Shown in pieces: positions 12,727 through 23,913 of a stretch of DNA of 64,000 bases (positions are counted from its first letter, which is position 1; each line of letters begins with the position of its first letter). The stretch is from contig NC_088777.1 in the NCBI RefSeq assembly GCF_954871325.1, positions 16,407,366-16,471,365 on the forward strand, written 5' to 3'. The notes under the pieces are model-generated. The model ran no database searches. It was not told the origin of the DNA and saw nothing but the letters and a program-made list of their open reading frames with translations. A program made the translations under genes and the position numbers. Origin of the DNA: Gordionus sp. m RMFG-2023. Taxonomy: Eukaryota > Nematomorpha > Gordioida > Chordodea > Parachordodidae.

Positions 12727-13816
12727 TAACTTATCAACATAAATCCATTTTTTCAGTTCTTGAAATAACTTTCATTTCAATTTTAAATTTTTTTTGAGCA
12801 CATATTGTAATTTTTAGTTATTAAGTTAATTATTATACGAATTATGATTAGACTTCTCTATCTTAATATATATTTGTTAAAATTAGAATCTTTTTTTATA
12901 TGTTTAATATTTATACTTTTTATTGTATATTTAGTTCAAATATTGATTATAATATATATCCTATTATAAAATTAAAGTTTAATTAATTATTTTAAAAAAA
13001 ATATTGCATTAACGAACTCGGTAAATATAAAAAAACCTACGCTTTTACAACTAGTCCATTTTTTCTATTTTCGCATTTTTAATTCGATATTATTATATAT
13101 TTTTTAATTGAAAAATAACACCCTCTCATAAAAATATTAAACCTTGTCCTGTTATTTCGCCAAATTTTTGGTTTAAAAGCCATAATATGGTTTTATATTT
13201 ATTTTTACTAACCCACCATATATTTATATTTAAAAAAACAATTATGTGAAATAGATAGAAATAAAACAATTATATTTTAAAAAATTAACTCCTTTAGATT
13301 GCAATTACTGGTTTGCATGAAGTATAAATGATCGAAAAATCATAAATTGTCATAATATTTTTGTTTCATTCATTCACGTACAAAAAATCATGTTTTAGCT
13401 AATATAGTAAAATAGAAATAAATATAATAAAATTCGTTTCGTTTTGGAGATATTATAATTCTTTCTGATTCGGACAATTGAAAAATTAAATTAAAATGAT
13501 AATCATTTTAAAATGACATGCTTAAAAAGGTGGAAAATTAATAAGAGTGAAATATTTATATTAAACGAGATATTTAAAAATTCAAACTTTTTCTTACAAT
13601 TTTAAAGCATATTTATTTTTTTAATATGCCTAGCAATATAAATTACATATTGAACGAGCTAATTTTAAACACCAATTTTTCATGTTTTTGAAATAAATTG
13701 CTAAATCAAAATAATTTCCTTTTGATATATAGTACATTTGTTTATTTTCCCCAATATCACTGATATGTCACACCAATATCTTAGCCAAATATATATTTTT
13801 TTCTTAGTAATAGGCA
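12727..13816. other. AT-rich intergenic stretch
   Basis: This stretch follows the TMEM245 stop codon. It has no open frame of coding character, no recognisable repeat ends and no clear polyadenylation signal beyond generic A/T runs. Confidence 0.5.
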
Positions 13817-14092
13817 CTACTTCTTGTTAAAAGTATGAAATGATTTCAATGCATCAAATCTTATTGATTTCGATCTAGTAGTATCATTTGATTTCGATGT
13901 ACTACGTCTTATTGGTTTCGATGTATTCCCTACTGATTTCGATGTACTACGTCTTGATGAATTCGTTGTACTTACTGTTTTCGATGTACTACGTCTTGAT
14001 GAATTCGTTGTATTTACTGTTTTCGATGTACTACGTCTTGATGATTTTGATGCGCTACTCATCTTCGATGTAATACGTCTTATTTTTTTTAT
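13817..14092 (-). CDS. Ser/Arg/Thr/Lys repeat-coding block (42-bp minisatellite)
   Basis: The minus-strand frame is open and encodes about four copies of a 14-residue unit of the type SSRRSTSKTVNTTN, followed by a short tail (RSKSIRFDALKSFH) and a stop at 13817. The matching DNA is a 42-bp tandem repeat, so frame is kept in every copy. The product would be highly basic and disordered. An ATG lies at 14062, but repeat-like residues (RRITSK) continue upstream of it, so the true start is uncertain and the block may be the last exon of a longer gene. No family is recognised. It could equally be a non-coding minisatellite whose period happens to be a multiple of three. Confidence 0.35.
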   Translation of the reverse strand: MKKIRRITSKMSSASKSSRRSTSKTVNTTNSSRRSTSKTVSTTNSSRRSTSKSVGNTSKPIRRSTSKSNDTTRSKSIRFDALKSFHTFNKK

Positions 14093-14319
14093 GTTTAAAA
14101 AAAGGCGTAATTTAAATCACGAGTTATCAATGATAGGGTGGGTGTTTTATGGTCCTTAAGGGTGGTTTTTATTACTTTATCTATTGGACGAATTTGTACC
14201 CTTTTCAGTTCGATTTATACTATCATTCATTTTGGGATATCAAAGAATAAAAGGGTTGGGCCAATTTCAAGGCAGCCCCACCATACTAGAATTTAAAAAT
14301 AAAAAGTACACAGGTCGGT

Positions 14320-14610
14320 AGATAATGATTTGTACCATTTTCTGGTTGACTTGTACCATTAATGTTTATAAGATATTCGGGTTTAAACTTTGGCGCTAAA
14401 AATTAAAAATCTTCAAAATTGATATTTTTTTTAAAAAAAATTCTTAAACAAAAAACGATAGAGAACATTTTCTCATTCTTAATAGCGCCTTAAAATTATT
14501 TTGTTCTTCATTAGTTTTTCCGAAAATCAAGTTTTAACTAGCAAAAAGCGTGAATGCTCCCATTTTTCAGAGTTGTAAAATTTTACTGTTTTTTGGTAGT
14601 TAGCTAATAG
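14320..14610 (+). repeat. isolated copy of a dispersed repeat (see 18060-18720)
   Basis: This stretch shares, in order, TTGTACCATTA, a TAAGATATTCGGG-like word, AAAACGATAGAGAACATTTTCT and AAAAAGCGTGAAT with the repeat array at 18060-18720. Similarity is imperfect. No coding capacity and no terminal repeats were found. Confidence 0.5.
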
Positions 14611-15911
14611 CGCGCTCTTTTTTCTACTTTAAAATATATACTATACAAGATACTGAAATTTGTTTATAATTTATCATTCATTTTAATATTATAAGAATTT
14701 AATTTTGTAATTTATATTTCAAAATCGCTTTATAAATCTAATTTATCAAGTATAATAAAAAAAATAATAAGCCGCCAATAGATATAAACATGGATATTAT
14801 AAAATGATATTCTGGAATTACCTTTCCCCAAATTTGAAAATATTTTGAACTTAATATAAACATTAATAGAGCAATTTCAGCCTAAGAAAAACATCTAAAG
14901 ATATTATTAATAAGTTTTAATAAAATTATTATCTACTGATGAAAATTTAGAATGTATACACCTAAATTTCAGAGAGAATGCATTTGGTGTAGTAGAAGTG
15001 GCTACATCCAATAAATCAAATTTAATTCAAACTAAAATGATTTCCTACAATATCAGAACCATTTGTTGATCAAAAATTTGCTGATATAGGAAATATCAAT
15101 TTTATTTTTCACATAGTTCAGCCAATTTCCTTGGTCCTTAATTCCTTATTTATCAATCTAATTACATTATCAATTGGTACCAAGATATCCTGCTTGCAGA
15201 AGTAAGAAATTTCGGATAATTCACAAGAAATTAATGCATAGGCATAGCCAGGATCTCGATATGGGAGGATGGGTTTTTCCCTACTATAAATCTTATTGGA
15301 GATCTTTAAGATCACTTGCAAGCGTTTGGCTTTACATTTTTTAAAATAAATGTTCGGGTTTCACTTTTTTTAAAAAAAATTTGAATTATAGTCATTTATT
15401 TAATTTTCAGAATCAGATGGTGTTGAACATGGATTATTATTTTATTATATGGTTATTATTTAGCGCAAATTTTTGTTTCTTCAATTTCTGGCGTGGTAAT
15501 GAATGAATGAATGAATTATTTAATAGATTTTTTGTATATATAAAGGATAAATTTATTATAGTTTTTTAGTAAAATTGTAGTTAAATACTTTTAAAATATA
15601 TTTATTAAATAAAAATTTTGTTTAATCTTGCCTTGACCCCTGCTAACCTTTACAGATGGTGATGCTGAAATAACAACTTCCATGTATACTATGCGAATCT
15701 ATAAAATTAATAATATTCAAATAAATAAACTATACTATAGAACAAAAAAGTGGCGGGTTAAAAAATTCAAATAGGCTAAACGAAACGGTAAGGTGTGCTG
15801 CCTTTCCCTTATAGCTTTTTCCCCTAAGGAGCGCCAATGATTAGCAACAAGCGCCATCCTATACATTTATTTCAATACTGATTTTAATGGGGATATAGCT
15901 GAGGGATATTT
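14611..15911. other. non-coding stretch with a MITE fragment
   Basis: This is mostly A/T-rich. Near 15235-15290 is a piece containing CATAGCCAGGATCTC, related to the CAGTGGCGTAGCCAGGA group of hAT MITEs. A short GAAT-repeat microsatellite (three to four units) lies near 15500. A 67-codon minus-strand frame (15118-15321) overlaps the MITE piece and is not treated as a gene. Confidence 0.4.
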
Positions 15912-16213
15912 TTAAGTATTAATTGTTTCTTTAACTTGTGCTAACACCTGATTATAAATAAAGGCCTTTGACTTGAATGCCTTATCTCTCACGGCATCTT
16001 TTAGTTTTTGAATTGTTTTAAGATAAGAATATTTCTTTTCATCATCTATATGATTATGATTTAGGAGAACATAAATTCTCTCATTAATATATCGATTAGT
16101 TATACAATTTCTGCGTCTACACCCATAACAATATAATTTTAGATTAATAATTAGTATAAATACCTGTAATACATTGATCCTTACACCCATTATGATGATA
16201 ATAATATCAAAAG
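15912..16213 (-). pseudogene. FLYWCH zinc-finger-like fragment (MULE transposase or host gene)
   Basis: The minus strand reads CYGCRRRNCITNRYI, then NERIYVLLNHNHIDDEKKYS and a helical KTIQKLKDAVRDKAFKSKAF segment, ending in a stop at 15912. The spacing Cys-x2-Cys followed about 25 residues later by His-x-His matches a FLYWCH finger, a DNA-binding module found in Mutator-like transposases and in some host factors. The N-terminal aromatic half of the finger is not visible. The sequence runs directly into the target duplication of the MITE at 16214, so the finger is probably interrupted or truncated there. I call it a relic. The MULE origin is inference. Confidence 0.5.
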
Positions 16214-16661
16214 TAGTGATCTGCATCGGGCCTAATTTTTCAGGCCCGGCTCGAAATTATTTTTAAAAAAGTTTTGCCGACCCAGCCCGAACCCGAAATT
16301 TTTTAAAAAGTTTTGCCGCCCGGCCCGGCCCGAATCCGAAATTTATTTTTAAAATATTTACCGGCCCGGCCAGACCCGAATTTATTTAAATATAGAAATT
16401 AATTTTTATAATTACTTAAAATAAAAGACATATGTTATATAGCGTTTAGTTTGAATAAATTAAATCCAAAGTTTTTATTTTACATAAAAAATTCAATATA
16501 AAATTGATAAATTTAGATATATTTAATAAAATTTCCAAGGCCCGACCCGACCCAGTCCGAAATTCTTTTAAAAATATTAGACCCGAGCCAGGCCCGAAGC
16601 CCGTTCGGGCCGGGTCGAACTCAGGCCGGGTACTAGCCGGGCCTAACTTTGCAGATCTCTA
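16214..16661. mobile_element. GC-armed hAT MITE, copy 1
   Basis: The left end is TAGTGATCTGCATCGGGCC and the right end TTGCAGATCTCTA, which are inverted repeats. The flanks are ATCAAAAG (16206-16213) and ATCAAAGG (16662-16669), an 8-bp duplication with one change. The subterminal arms contain many GGCCCGGCCCGA-like units separated by A/T runs, while the centre is plain AT-rich DNA without coding capacity. It is a member of the same family as 19343-19769, 34667-35095 and 36921-37343. Confidence 0.88.
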
Positions 16662-18059
16662 ATCAAAGGTAGTACGTACATTTCTTTATTTCTAGAAGTT
16701 AACATTACTTCAAAATCTAAAATATTCTCAATTAAAATATTAAACAAATGGTTAGTAATACCAATCTATATCAACTGCAAGCAGATTTTATTATCTATAT
16801 TTAGTTAAGATAAGATTAGAAACATTTCATTATTTTCTGATTAGTTCTTAAGAGAGTGATGCTAATAATTCTTCTGTATTTTTATTTATTTGATCTAATA
16901 TATTATATCTAAGATTTTAGACATAATGCAATTTACTGATGAAGTGATCTGGATTTGGAGTGGATAATGATTCTTCTGTTAGGAATAAAATTATAAACAC
17001 AATAATACAACATACTGATAAATTTTTAATATTTAATGTTTTGTTTGAAATATGTTAAATTATCAACTACCAATGAAATTACACAATCGTGGAGCTTTGT
17101 GTCATTAAACCTCTCTTGTTTAAGAACCCGCCTTTGACAACAACTCACTGTACATCTATATAATATATAATCTGAACTAGATGATTTTTTATATAAACCC
17201 TCTTGCCGAAAAAGTTGTTCTAATTTGTTTTAATATGAGACCGACACTTGAAAATTTTCATATTAAATAATAATTATATTGTTTATAAATAAATATTTAA
17301 ACATTTTACTAATTAAAAATAAAATAGATCATTATTTAGTGAAAATTATATTATTATTTTAAATATTAATATAATTGTTACTTATTACATTTGTTGGCGC
17401 TATGCGGAAAAGCTATAGGCGAAATGCCTATAGGCGAATTGTCGGTACATTAAAGGAAACAGCTAATTAAAAATAAACCTTTTCTTAAAATATACGGATT
17501 GAATTGATATTTTTTATAAATAAAAAATATTTTTTAAAATTGATCGAACGTAAAATAAATGTATTCTTCAAAAGGGAACGCGTCCACGTTCAAAGTTCAT
17601 CAAAAATAAAAGGAACGCCGTTCATAGTTTTTTTCAAAAAAAACTAACGTTCACTAACAAACGCGCTTTGAACGCTTTTTACAGCATTACTACCAATATT
17701 CATTAGTTTATAAATCCTCTTGACGCTTTTTTAAATCTAAAAATACTCAAATCAACATTTTTGATAATTTCTTTTATATAAAGTTTAAAAAATTAAATAC
17801 TGCATTGCTCTCTAGTGTTTCTGGGAAACAATAATTTAGTGAGGTAGAACTTGTACTTTCTGATCCATTTTCTAGACTTGGAGATGATAATCTGGAGATT
17901 TTATTATTAAAATGCAATAAAATAAATATTGCATAAATGTTCCATTTCTAGTCGTGTTTTTATATTGATATTTTTATATGTTGGAATTAGAAATGTTAGT
18001 TTTATGGACTGGACATGTTATATAAATAATTAATTTTTTTGAAAAAATAACGGTAGTGC
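16662..18059. other. non-coding stretch
   Basis: No supported gene. GC-richer specks stand out. A TATAGGCGAAATGCCTATAGG palindrome-like patch lies at about 17405-17435. A group of GAACG words lies at about 17575-17680, ending in TTTACAGCATTAC, which looks like the subterminal repeats and end of another hAT element whose other end is not identifiable. Confidence 0.4.
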
Positions 18060-18720
18060 GTTACCTTATTTTGCTCAAATAGCATTAGTAATAACGCGCT
18101 TCTTTCAAAAGTAGTGATTAAAAACACTGACATTTTTGCAATTTTGGCATTTATTAAATTTTTTAGAGTTGTATTCCATTTAAACTCTATTTGTACCAAT
18201 ACCGTCTTTGAAATATTACACATTTAAAATTTTTTTAAAAATTGAAAATCTTTATTAATAATTTTTGAAATTAATTAGAAAACAATAGAGAACCTTTTCT
18301 GCTTCCAGATGGCGTCTTAAAATTCTTCTTTTGCTCTAACTTGAAAAAGGCGTGTAATTGCCCCACCAGTTTGCAATTTTTTAAATCGGAGTCTCCATTT
18401 TAAACTCGATTTATACCATTATCGCTTTTAAGATATTCGCGCGGTTCTCGTTTTTAAGATATTCGCGCGGTTAAAATTTTGAAAATAAAAAATCTTTATG
18501 ATTAATTATTTTAAATTTTTTAAAACGGAAAACGATAGATAATTTCTTCTCCTTCAAAATTCTATTATTTTTATCTATTTTCCAAAAAGCAAACTTTTAA
18601 CTGAAGAAAGACGTGAATTTAACCCCACTTTTTTGTAATTTTAACATTTTTTAAATTTGTTAAACGGAATTAAACTTAATTTGTGTCAATACCGTTTTTA
18701 GGATATTCATGTTTAAATTT
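18060..18720 (+). repeat. two to three tandem copies of a roughly 250-bp repeat
   Basis: The words ATTTGTACCAATACCG, TTTTAAGATATTCG, GAAAACGATAGA followed by a CTTTTCT-type word, and a GAAAAAGGCGTGTAATTGCCCC-like block recur with a spacing of roughly 220-270 bp. The copies begin near 18185, 18405 and 18680. Within the second copy a 22-bp piece containing TAAGATATTCGCGCGGTT is itself duplicated (about 18434-18475). No open frame or terminal inverted repeats were seen. Another copy lies at 14320-14610. Confidence 0.55.
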
Positions 18721-18830
18721 TAAGGCCAATAATGAAAAAATTTATTTTAAAGTGAAGTTGATCTGGGCCCCACATGTTTAAAATTTTTTAAACGGGATAG
18801 ATTTATACCTTTCAAAATTTGATTTGTAAC

Positions 18831-19174
18831 TAATGTTGTAAATTAATTAAATTAAGACGTAAAACTTTAGGCACTAAATTAGTCGATTAATTGACTAAGA
18901 CTTAAATTATTAATTTTATTTTTTTATTTTATTATAAATTTTGAAAACATTAAAAATCTCCCTAATTTTCTATTATTAATATAATAATTTTAAAAAATAT
19001 ACAAAATATTAGATTTAATGCCAGCCCGTTAAAAAACAAATTCAAAATTTAAAATAAATAAATAAGAAATATAATAGAGATAATATTATAAGCATATCCC
19101 TGAAATTAGTAAACTAATTTAGGTGAGTTTTTAGTCAATTTCTTCGGAAAGAACTCGATTAATTAATAACACTA
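18831..19174. mobile_element. hAT-type MITE (TAATGTTG / CAACACTA-like ends)
   Basis: The ends are TAATGTTGTAAATTAATT on the left and AATTAATAACACTA on the right. They are flanked by a perfect 8-bp duplication TTTGTAAC (18823-18830 and 19175-19182). The element is 344 bp, has no coding capacity and is AT-rich inside. Its terminus resembles those of the elements at 3609 and 29596. Confidence 0.85.
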
Positions 19175-19342
19175 TTTGTAACTATGACATTTTTGAAATA
19201 TTACCATTTGCAGCTATAAGGAGTGTTTAAAGCTCAAAGATAATTTATCGTCCTGTAATTTAAACAAATTTTCAAAAAAATATGCCGGTCACGTCATTAA
19301 TTTATGAATAAACTATTACTGTTTTAGAAACGTTCTTGGAAT

Positions 19343-19769
19343 TAAAGATCTGCGTAGGCCCAGCGTGAACCCAGCTCGGCCTATTTTTTTGAAAAAAATT
19401 AAATTCGGGATGAGTCGGGCCTAATATTTTAAAAAAAATTCGGCCGGGTCTTGAATTTTTTTTAAAATATATCTAAATTTATCAATTTTATGTTGAATTT
19501 TTTATGTAAAATAAAAATATTTGATTTTATTTATAGAAACTAGACGCCATATTACTTATATCTTTTTATTTTGAGTAATTATAAAAATTAATTTCTATAT
19601 TTAAATAATTTCGGGCCGGGTCGGTAAATTTTTTTAAAAAAAAATTCGGGTTCGGGCCAGGCCGTCAAAACTTTCTAAAAAAATTTGGGTTCAGGTCGGT
19701 CCGGCAAAACTTTTTAAAAAAATTTCGGGCCGGACTGGGCTTGAAAAATTAGGCCCATGCAGATCACTA
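19343..19769. mobile_element. GC-armed hAT MITE, copy 2
   Basis: The ends are TAAAGATCTGCG on the left and GCAGATCACTA on the right. They are flanked by a perfect 8-bp duplication CTTGGAAT (19335-19342 and 19770-19777). The element is 427 bp and has the same GGGCCGGGTCGG-type arms and AT-rich core as copy 1. It sits just downstream of the last exon of the candidate minus-strand gene at 19802-21189, probably in its 3' untranslated region. Confidence 0.9.
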
Positions 19770-19801
19770 CTTGGAATCACATCTTCCGTTTGATAGCGTT
19801 C

Positions 19802-21189
19802 CTAAAGTTTTATCAAGATCGTTCTCGGAACATGCAGAACGTTTCTTTCTATATCTCTGTTATATACAAATGTGTGGAGTAATCTTTATTTGGTATATTT
19901 ATTTAAACTTTTAATTCATAAATTTCCAAAATATTATTAACGTGCAATCAATATAATGATCTAAAATGTTAGATTATTATTGCTTTCATTTTCTATTACT
20001 TCCTCTAAGTATTTAAATTGTTTTATCCATTTTAATAAAAACTAGGTGGGGTCTATAATATTTTTCTGTTATTAATGTGATAAATATCAAAACTATTTAA
20101 ACGCAAGGTAGATGCAGGTTTAAATTTGCATAGTATATTTAAAATCATTTGATTGCATAGCTCTCTATCCATTAGACATGCTAAATAATCAATAACCATT
20201 TAAACCAGTATAAATCTCGTACAAATGGAGCCAGTTTTTTAAATTTAAAAACTGCCAAAATTAACTTTACGCTTATTTTTTAAAAGTTAAAAGCAGAGTT
20301 TGAAGCAAAATATCTTTCAAGATCATTAATATTTCAAAAAATTGTATATTCCAATTCAATTATCTCTAAAACTATGATGGGCTACGAAAGGGTTGAGGCC
20401 AGTAGCGTCACCAACCTTTACAATGTCAGGGTTAAAACTTAAAATTTTTTTTTAGATAACGGGATTTTTTTTTTCAAAATGACTTTTTTATAGGAAATAT
20501 TTCCAAAATGACCTTTTTTAAGATATATTTCCGAAAACCAATTTTTAAGGTATTTTCTAAAAAAAAATTAATAAAAATATCAGGCTTCAATTTTAAGGGA
20601 ACCTATACCCACCACACTCAACTACCACAATTCTACCACGTTTTTTTAAATTAGGGCTGGGATCGGACGCTGGCTGCGAAAATCACTTTTCGATGCTGTA
20701 CTCACAATCCAATAATTTTGACTTGCATTCCAAATGAAACCCTGAGTATATAAAACAACTTTAAAATGAGCAAAACATATTCATAGATGCTCGAATTAGA
20801 CATTATAAATTATATATATAAGTTGTTTTTTTAAGGGGGGGGGGGGGGTTAGGTCCTCATGCATCATTACATATTAATATAAAAACTTTTCTTATGTAAA
20901 AGTTGCCAAATATATCCTTTAAAAATAAAATTTATGAAGTTATTAGCCCTTGACATTTTCGCCGATTTTCTCTATATAACAATACTTTTTATAAAAATTA
21001 AATAAATTTTTTTTACCTCTGCTTAGCCATAGCATATTGATTAGAATAAGCATTGTAAATGGTTTTCAAAAAGAAATATAAATAGAAAAATCCAGCAAAA
21101 ATTGTAGCAGTTCCTAGATTGATTATATATATTACAAAACCTATTGGTAGATCAGAATTAGCTAGTGATTTTATGTTTAAGCCCAACAT
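19802..21189 (-). CDS. candidate small two-exon membrane protein (about 75 residues)
   Basis: Exon 1 (21189-21017) starts with an ATG that has an in-frame stop a short distance upstream. It encodes 57 codons plus AG, then a GTAAAA donor. Its reading includes NSDLPIGFVIYIINLGTAT and FAGFFYLYFFLKTIYNAYSN, giving one long or two close hydrophobic segments. Exon 2 (19856-19802) follows an ACAG acceptor in the matching phase and adds DIERNVLHVPRTILIKL before a stop. The predicted product is a small integral membrane protein with a basic C-terminus. No family is recognised. An alternative frame of exon 2 is also open (RYRKKRSACSENDLDK) and would run into the MITE. The residue mix supports coding, but the model rests on splice signals only. 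Confidence 0.45.
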
Positions 21190-22543
21190 TAAAATTATAA
21201 ATGAAATATTTTTTTAAAAATTTTATAAAGAATATGTTTCTATTTAAATATGATATTCAACATATTTAGATAAGCTTGTTTTTTTTCTTGCCGTGTATAG
21301 TTGATTTTTTAAAATAATTAAATATTTTTGTGGATCTTCATGTTTATAACAAGAATTGTTGAAACATCGGGTTCTAGAATATTCTCCTGAATACCATTCA
21401 TTGTTTTATGTATTATGGTAGTTATGCTATCTAATATTTATTATAATATACATTTGTTTTTATAAAAAGAAAAATTTATTCAATTTTTTTTATTATCTTA
21501 AGATAAGATATGTGTTCTAAAACATTGCCGGCTCATATTTCAATCTTCTATTGGATAAAAATGAATCTATTAATAGACATGTGAAATAAATTATTGGGAC
21601 ACATCGCGAGCAACATGTTGATTGCTTCCATATAAAGGAGTATAATTTGTTAAAATTAAAAAAAGACAAATCAAATTAAAGGAACCATCTCTTTGTTGCA
21701 ATGCATCCGAAAAGTATTGATTTATAGCCTAATAAAAAATTATCATAGAGATAGATAAAGATACTGGTGCAGTACATGGAAAACCATTTTGTTTAACTGA
21801 TAATTTAGCACTTAGAAGCAGGGGGGTTGATGGCTAGTGGCTTTAAATGTAAAAGCACCCATAAAATGTTTTTGGTTAAACAAAACAAAAATTTACTTAA
21901 AAAAGGAAATCAAACGATAAAATAAATTTTATTATTTTTTTTTACCAAATAAAGCCAATATAAATTTTTAATTTAAATAAAATATTTAATAGAATATATT
22001 GAGCTTATTTAATTCAATATACATTCATTTTTACGCTGTTTGTGGACATAGTGAAAGTTTATTTCCCAATTAATTTAATGTTTCGATAGTTCATTTTAAT
22101 TTTGAAAGCGAAATCAAAGGATGGTAAAAATACTTTTTTAATTTTATCTTAATAAAATTTAAAAGCTTTAGATTGGGATTATTTAAATTTTTTATTGGTT
22201 ATGATAAATCATTTGAGTTAAATTTTATTTTAATTAACGAATACATTATATATATAATAAAATTAATTACGAGTTTGAGAAAACTGCTGCCTAGGTATAC
22301 TTCAAATGCCAAGATAAATTGCAGATTATTGGGATATTTTATTGAAGAGAAAAACGATTTTAAGGAGAGTATAAACTCTCTTATTCATAAGGTATATATA
22401 ACATTTTTACAAATTAAAATTAGAATATAATATTAAAAAGGTTAAGTTATAAAATAAAATTATAACTAAAATAACAATATAATTTGAATAAATTGAATTG
22501 TAAGTCAAAAAGTAAAACTGAAATAACAGTACAAATTTGAATA
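21190..22543. other. AT-rich stretch, nothing recognised
   Basis: The open frames here (for example 22173-22430, plus) are of low-complexity I/L/F/N/K composition, as expected from AT-rich noise. Part of 22100-22550 may be the decayed LTR of the element at 22550-23493, but its far end could not be placed. Confidence 0.4.
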
Positions 22544-22549
22544 TATAAC

Positions 22550-23493
22550 ATTCTCCTTCTTCTAAAAAGCCTTCACATAAGTTTAATCGTAGTTAGTTTG
22601 TTCATCAAGTCATCATATCGTTGGCTTGTCCCAATCGTTGGTTTGTTTTAATCAATTTTGCACGTTGGTTTGTTTAAATCGTAAGCTTGATGTCCTTATC
22701 GTAAGTTGTCTTTATAAATCAAGATTTTGCCATATAGCTTGCTTGTAATGCTCAGTTGTTATTATTATCATTTTTCAAAATTGTTATTATCATCAGTAAG
22801 TTGTGATTAATGAGAAATAATAGTTCATCAAATTGGATATAGGAATAAATGAAGAATGATAAACCAATAAGATTGTTATATAATATTTTCAGCGTTTTCA
22901 TTTTTTTGCGTTTTAGTGTAAGCGTTTTAATATTTAATTTACTTTAAGCATTTTAATATTTATTTTATATTTTAAGTTATGTAGTCTTTTAAATAAACAG
23001 GTTTTTGTTTAATTCGCACAGGTCTTGAAATAGGTGTTATATCGTTATTATCAGTAATTTTTATATTTTTGTCCACACTTCCCTTTTTAAAAGAATCCTT
23101 AGAGTCATAATTAATAAGTGTGTTAAAACAGTTTCTAATTCTTATTTGATCTAAATGTCTCCTCAAAATACCTTTCTCTGTCTTAATTTGGTACATCATG
23201 TCACTTTCTTTATGTGTGACCATGCCTTTGCACCATTTGTCATCACCTTGTACTTTGTACCAAACAAAATCTCCTACGTTAAAGGTTCTATATCGTGGTA
23301 AAGTAATGTTTATTTTATTCTCCTTCTCCTCCAACGGTTTTAATAAGTCCCATTTAATTCTAATATCTCGATTAAACATTATTCTTATATAGTTAAATAA
23401 CTTTCCGTAATTATTGTAAAAACTTATTGAGAAAAACACATCTTTTTTTAAAAAATATTTTAAAAACTTGAAAGAAAATGGCGAGAAAATCAT
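22550..23493 (-). mobile_element. LTR retrotransposon fossil (Ty3/gypsy-like), integrase C-terminus and 3' end
   Basis: The minus strand carries the C-terminal end of an integrase of the Ty3/gypsy kind. It shows FNVGDFVWYKVQGDDKW, a KGMVTHK turn and RRHLDQIRIR, which are typical of the domain that follows the catalytic core. A basic linker follows. Further downstream on the same strand is a polypurine tract (22551-22567 on the plus strand as TTCTCCTTCTTC), directly followed by a TGTTATATA start expected of a 3' LTR at 22550. Reverse transcriptase, RNase H and the integrase core are absent in the window, so this is a decayed partial copy. Age is unknown but it is clearly old. Confidence 0.75.
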
Positions 23494-23913
23494 TATTATT
23501 TATAAAATCCGGTAATCTAACTTAAATTAAAACTTCTAATAATTCTTTTTTAAATTTGCAACAATTTTATTTTAAACTTATAATAATTTTTTTTTAAATT
23601 TACAATTTAAAACTATATTTCTATTTTTTTTAAATGTAAAATTTATTATCGCTAGTATTTTGAATCTATCTCCAGTTTCAGGCTTGTTAATATAATATTC
23701 GATTATTTACCAACTTTATTTACATAATTTTAGATACACATAATGAAACTTCATATTCTCTCGGAAAGGTATCTGAAATAACAAATAGATACCAAAGTTA
23801 TTCAGCTACCCCATCAAATTCCCTTGGATATCTAATTAATATTACAAATCGTAGTCAATATTAGAATATTCAGGAGCAACCAAATTTTGATCCTATTCGC
23901 TTGAGAAAAAAAA

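Noticed and set aside
15118-15321. 67-codon minus-strand frame with DPGYAYA
   Set aside because: It overlaps a CATAGCCAGGATC MITE fragment, so the peptide is at least partly transposon end sequence.
22173-22430. 85-codon plus-strand open frame
   Set aside because: Composition is I/L/N/K/Y noise expected of AT-rich DNA, with no domain and no splice context.
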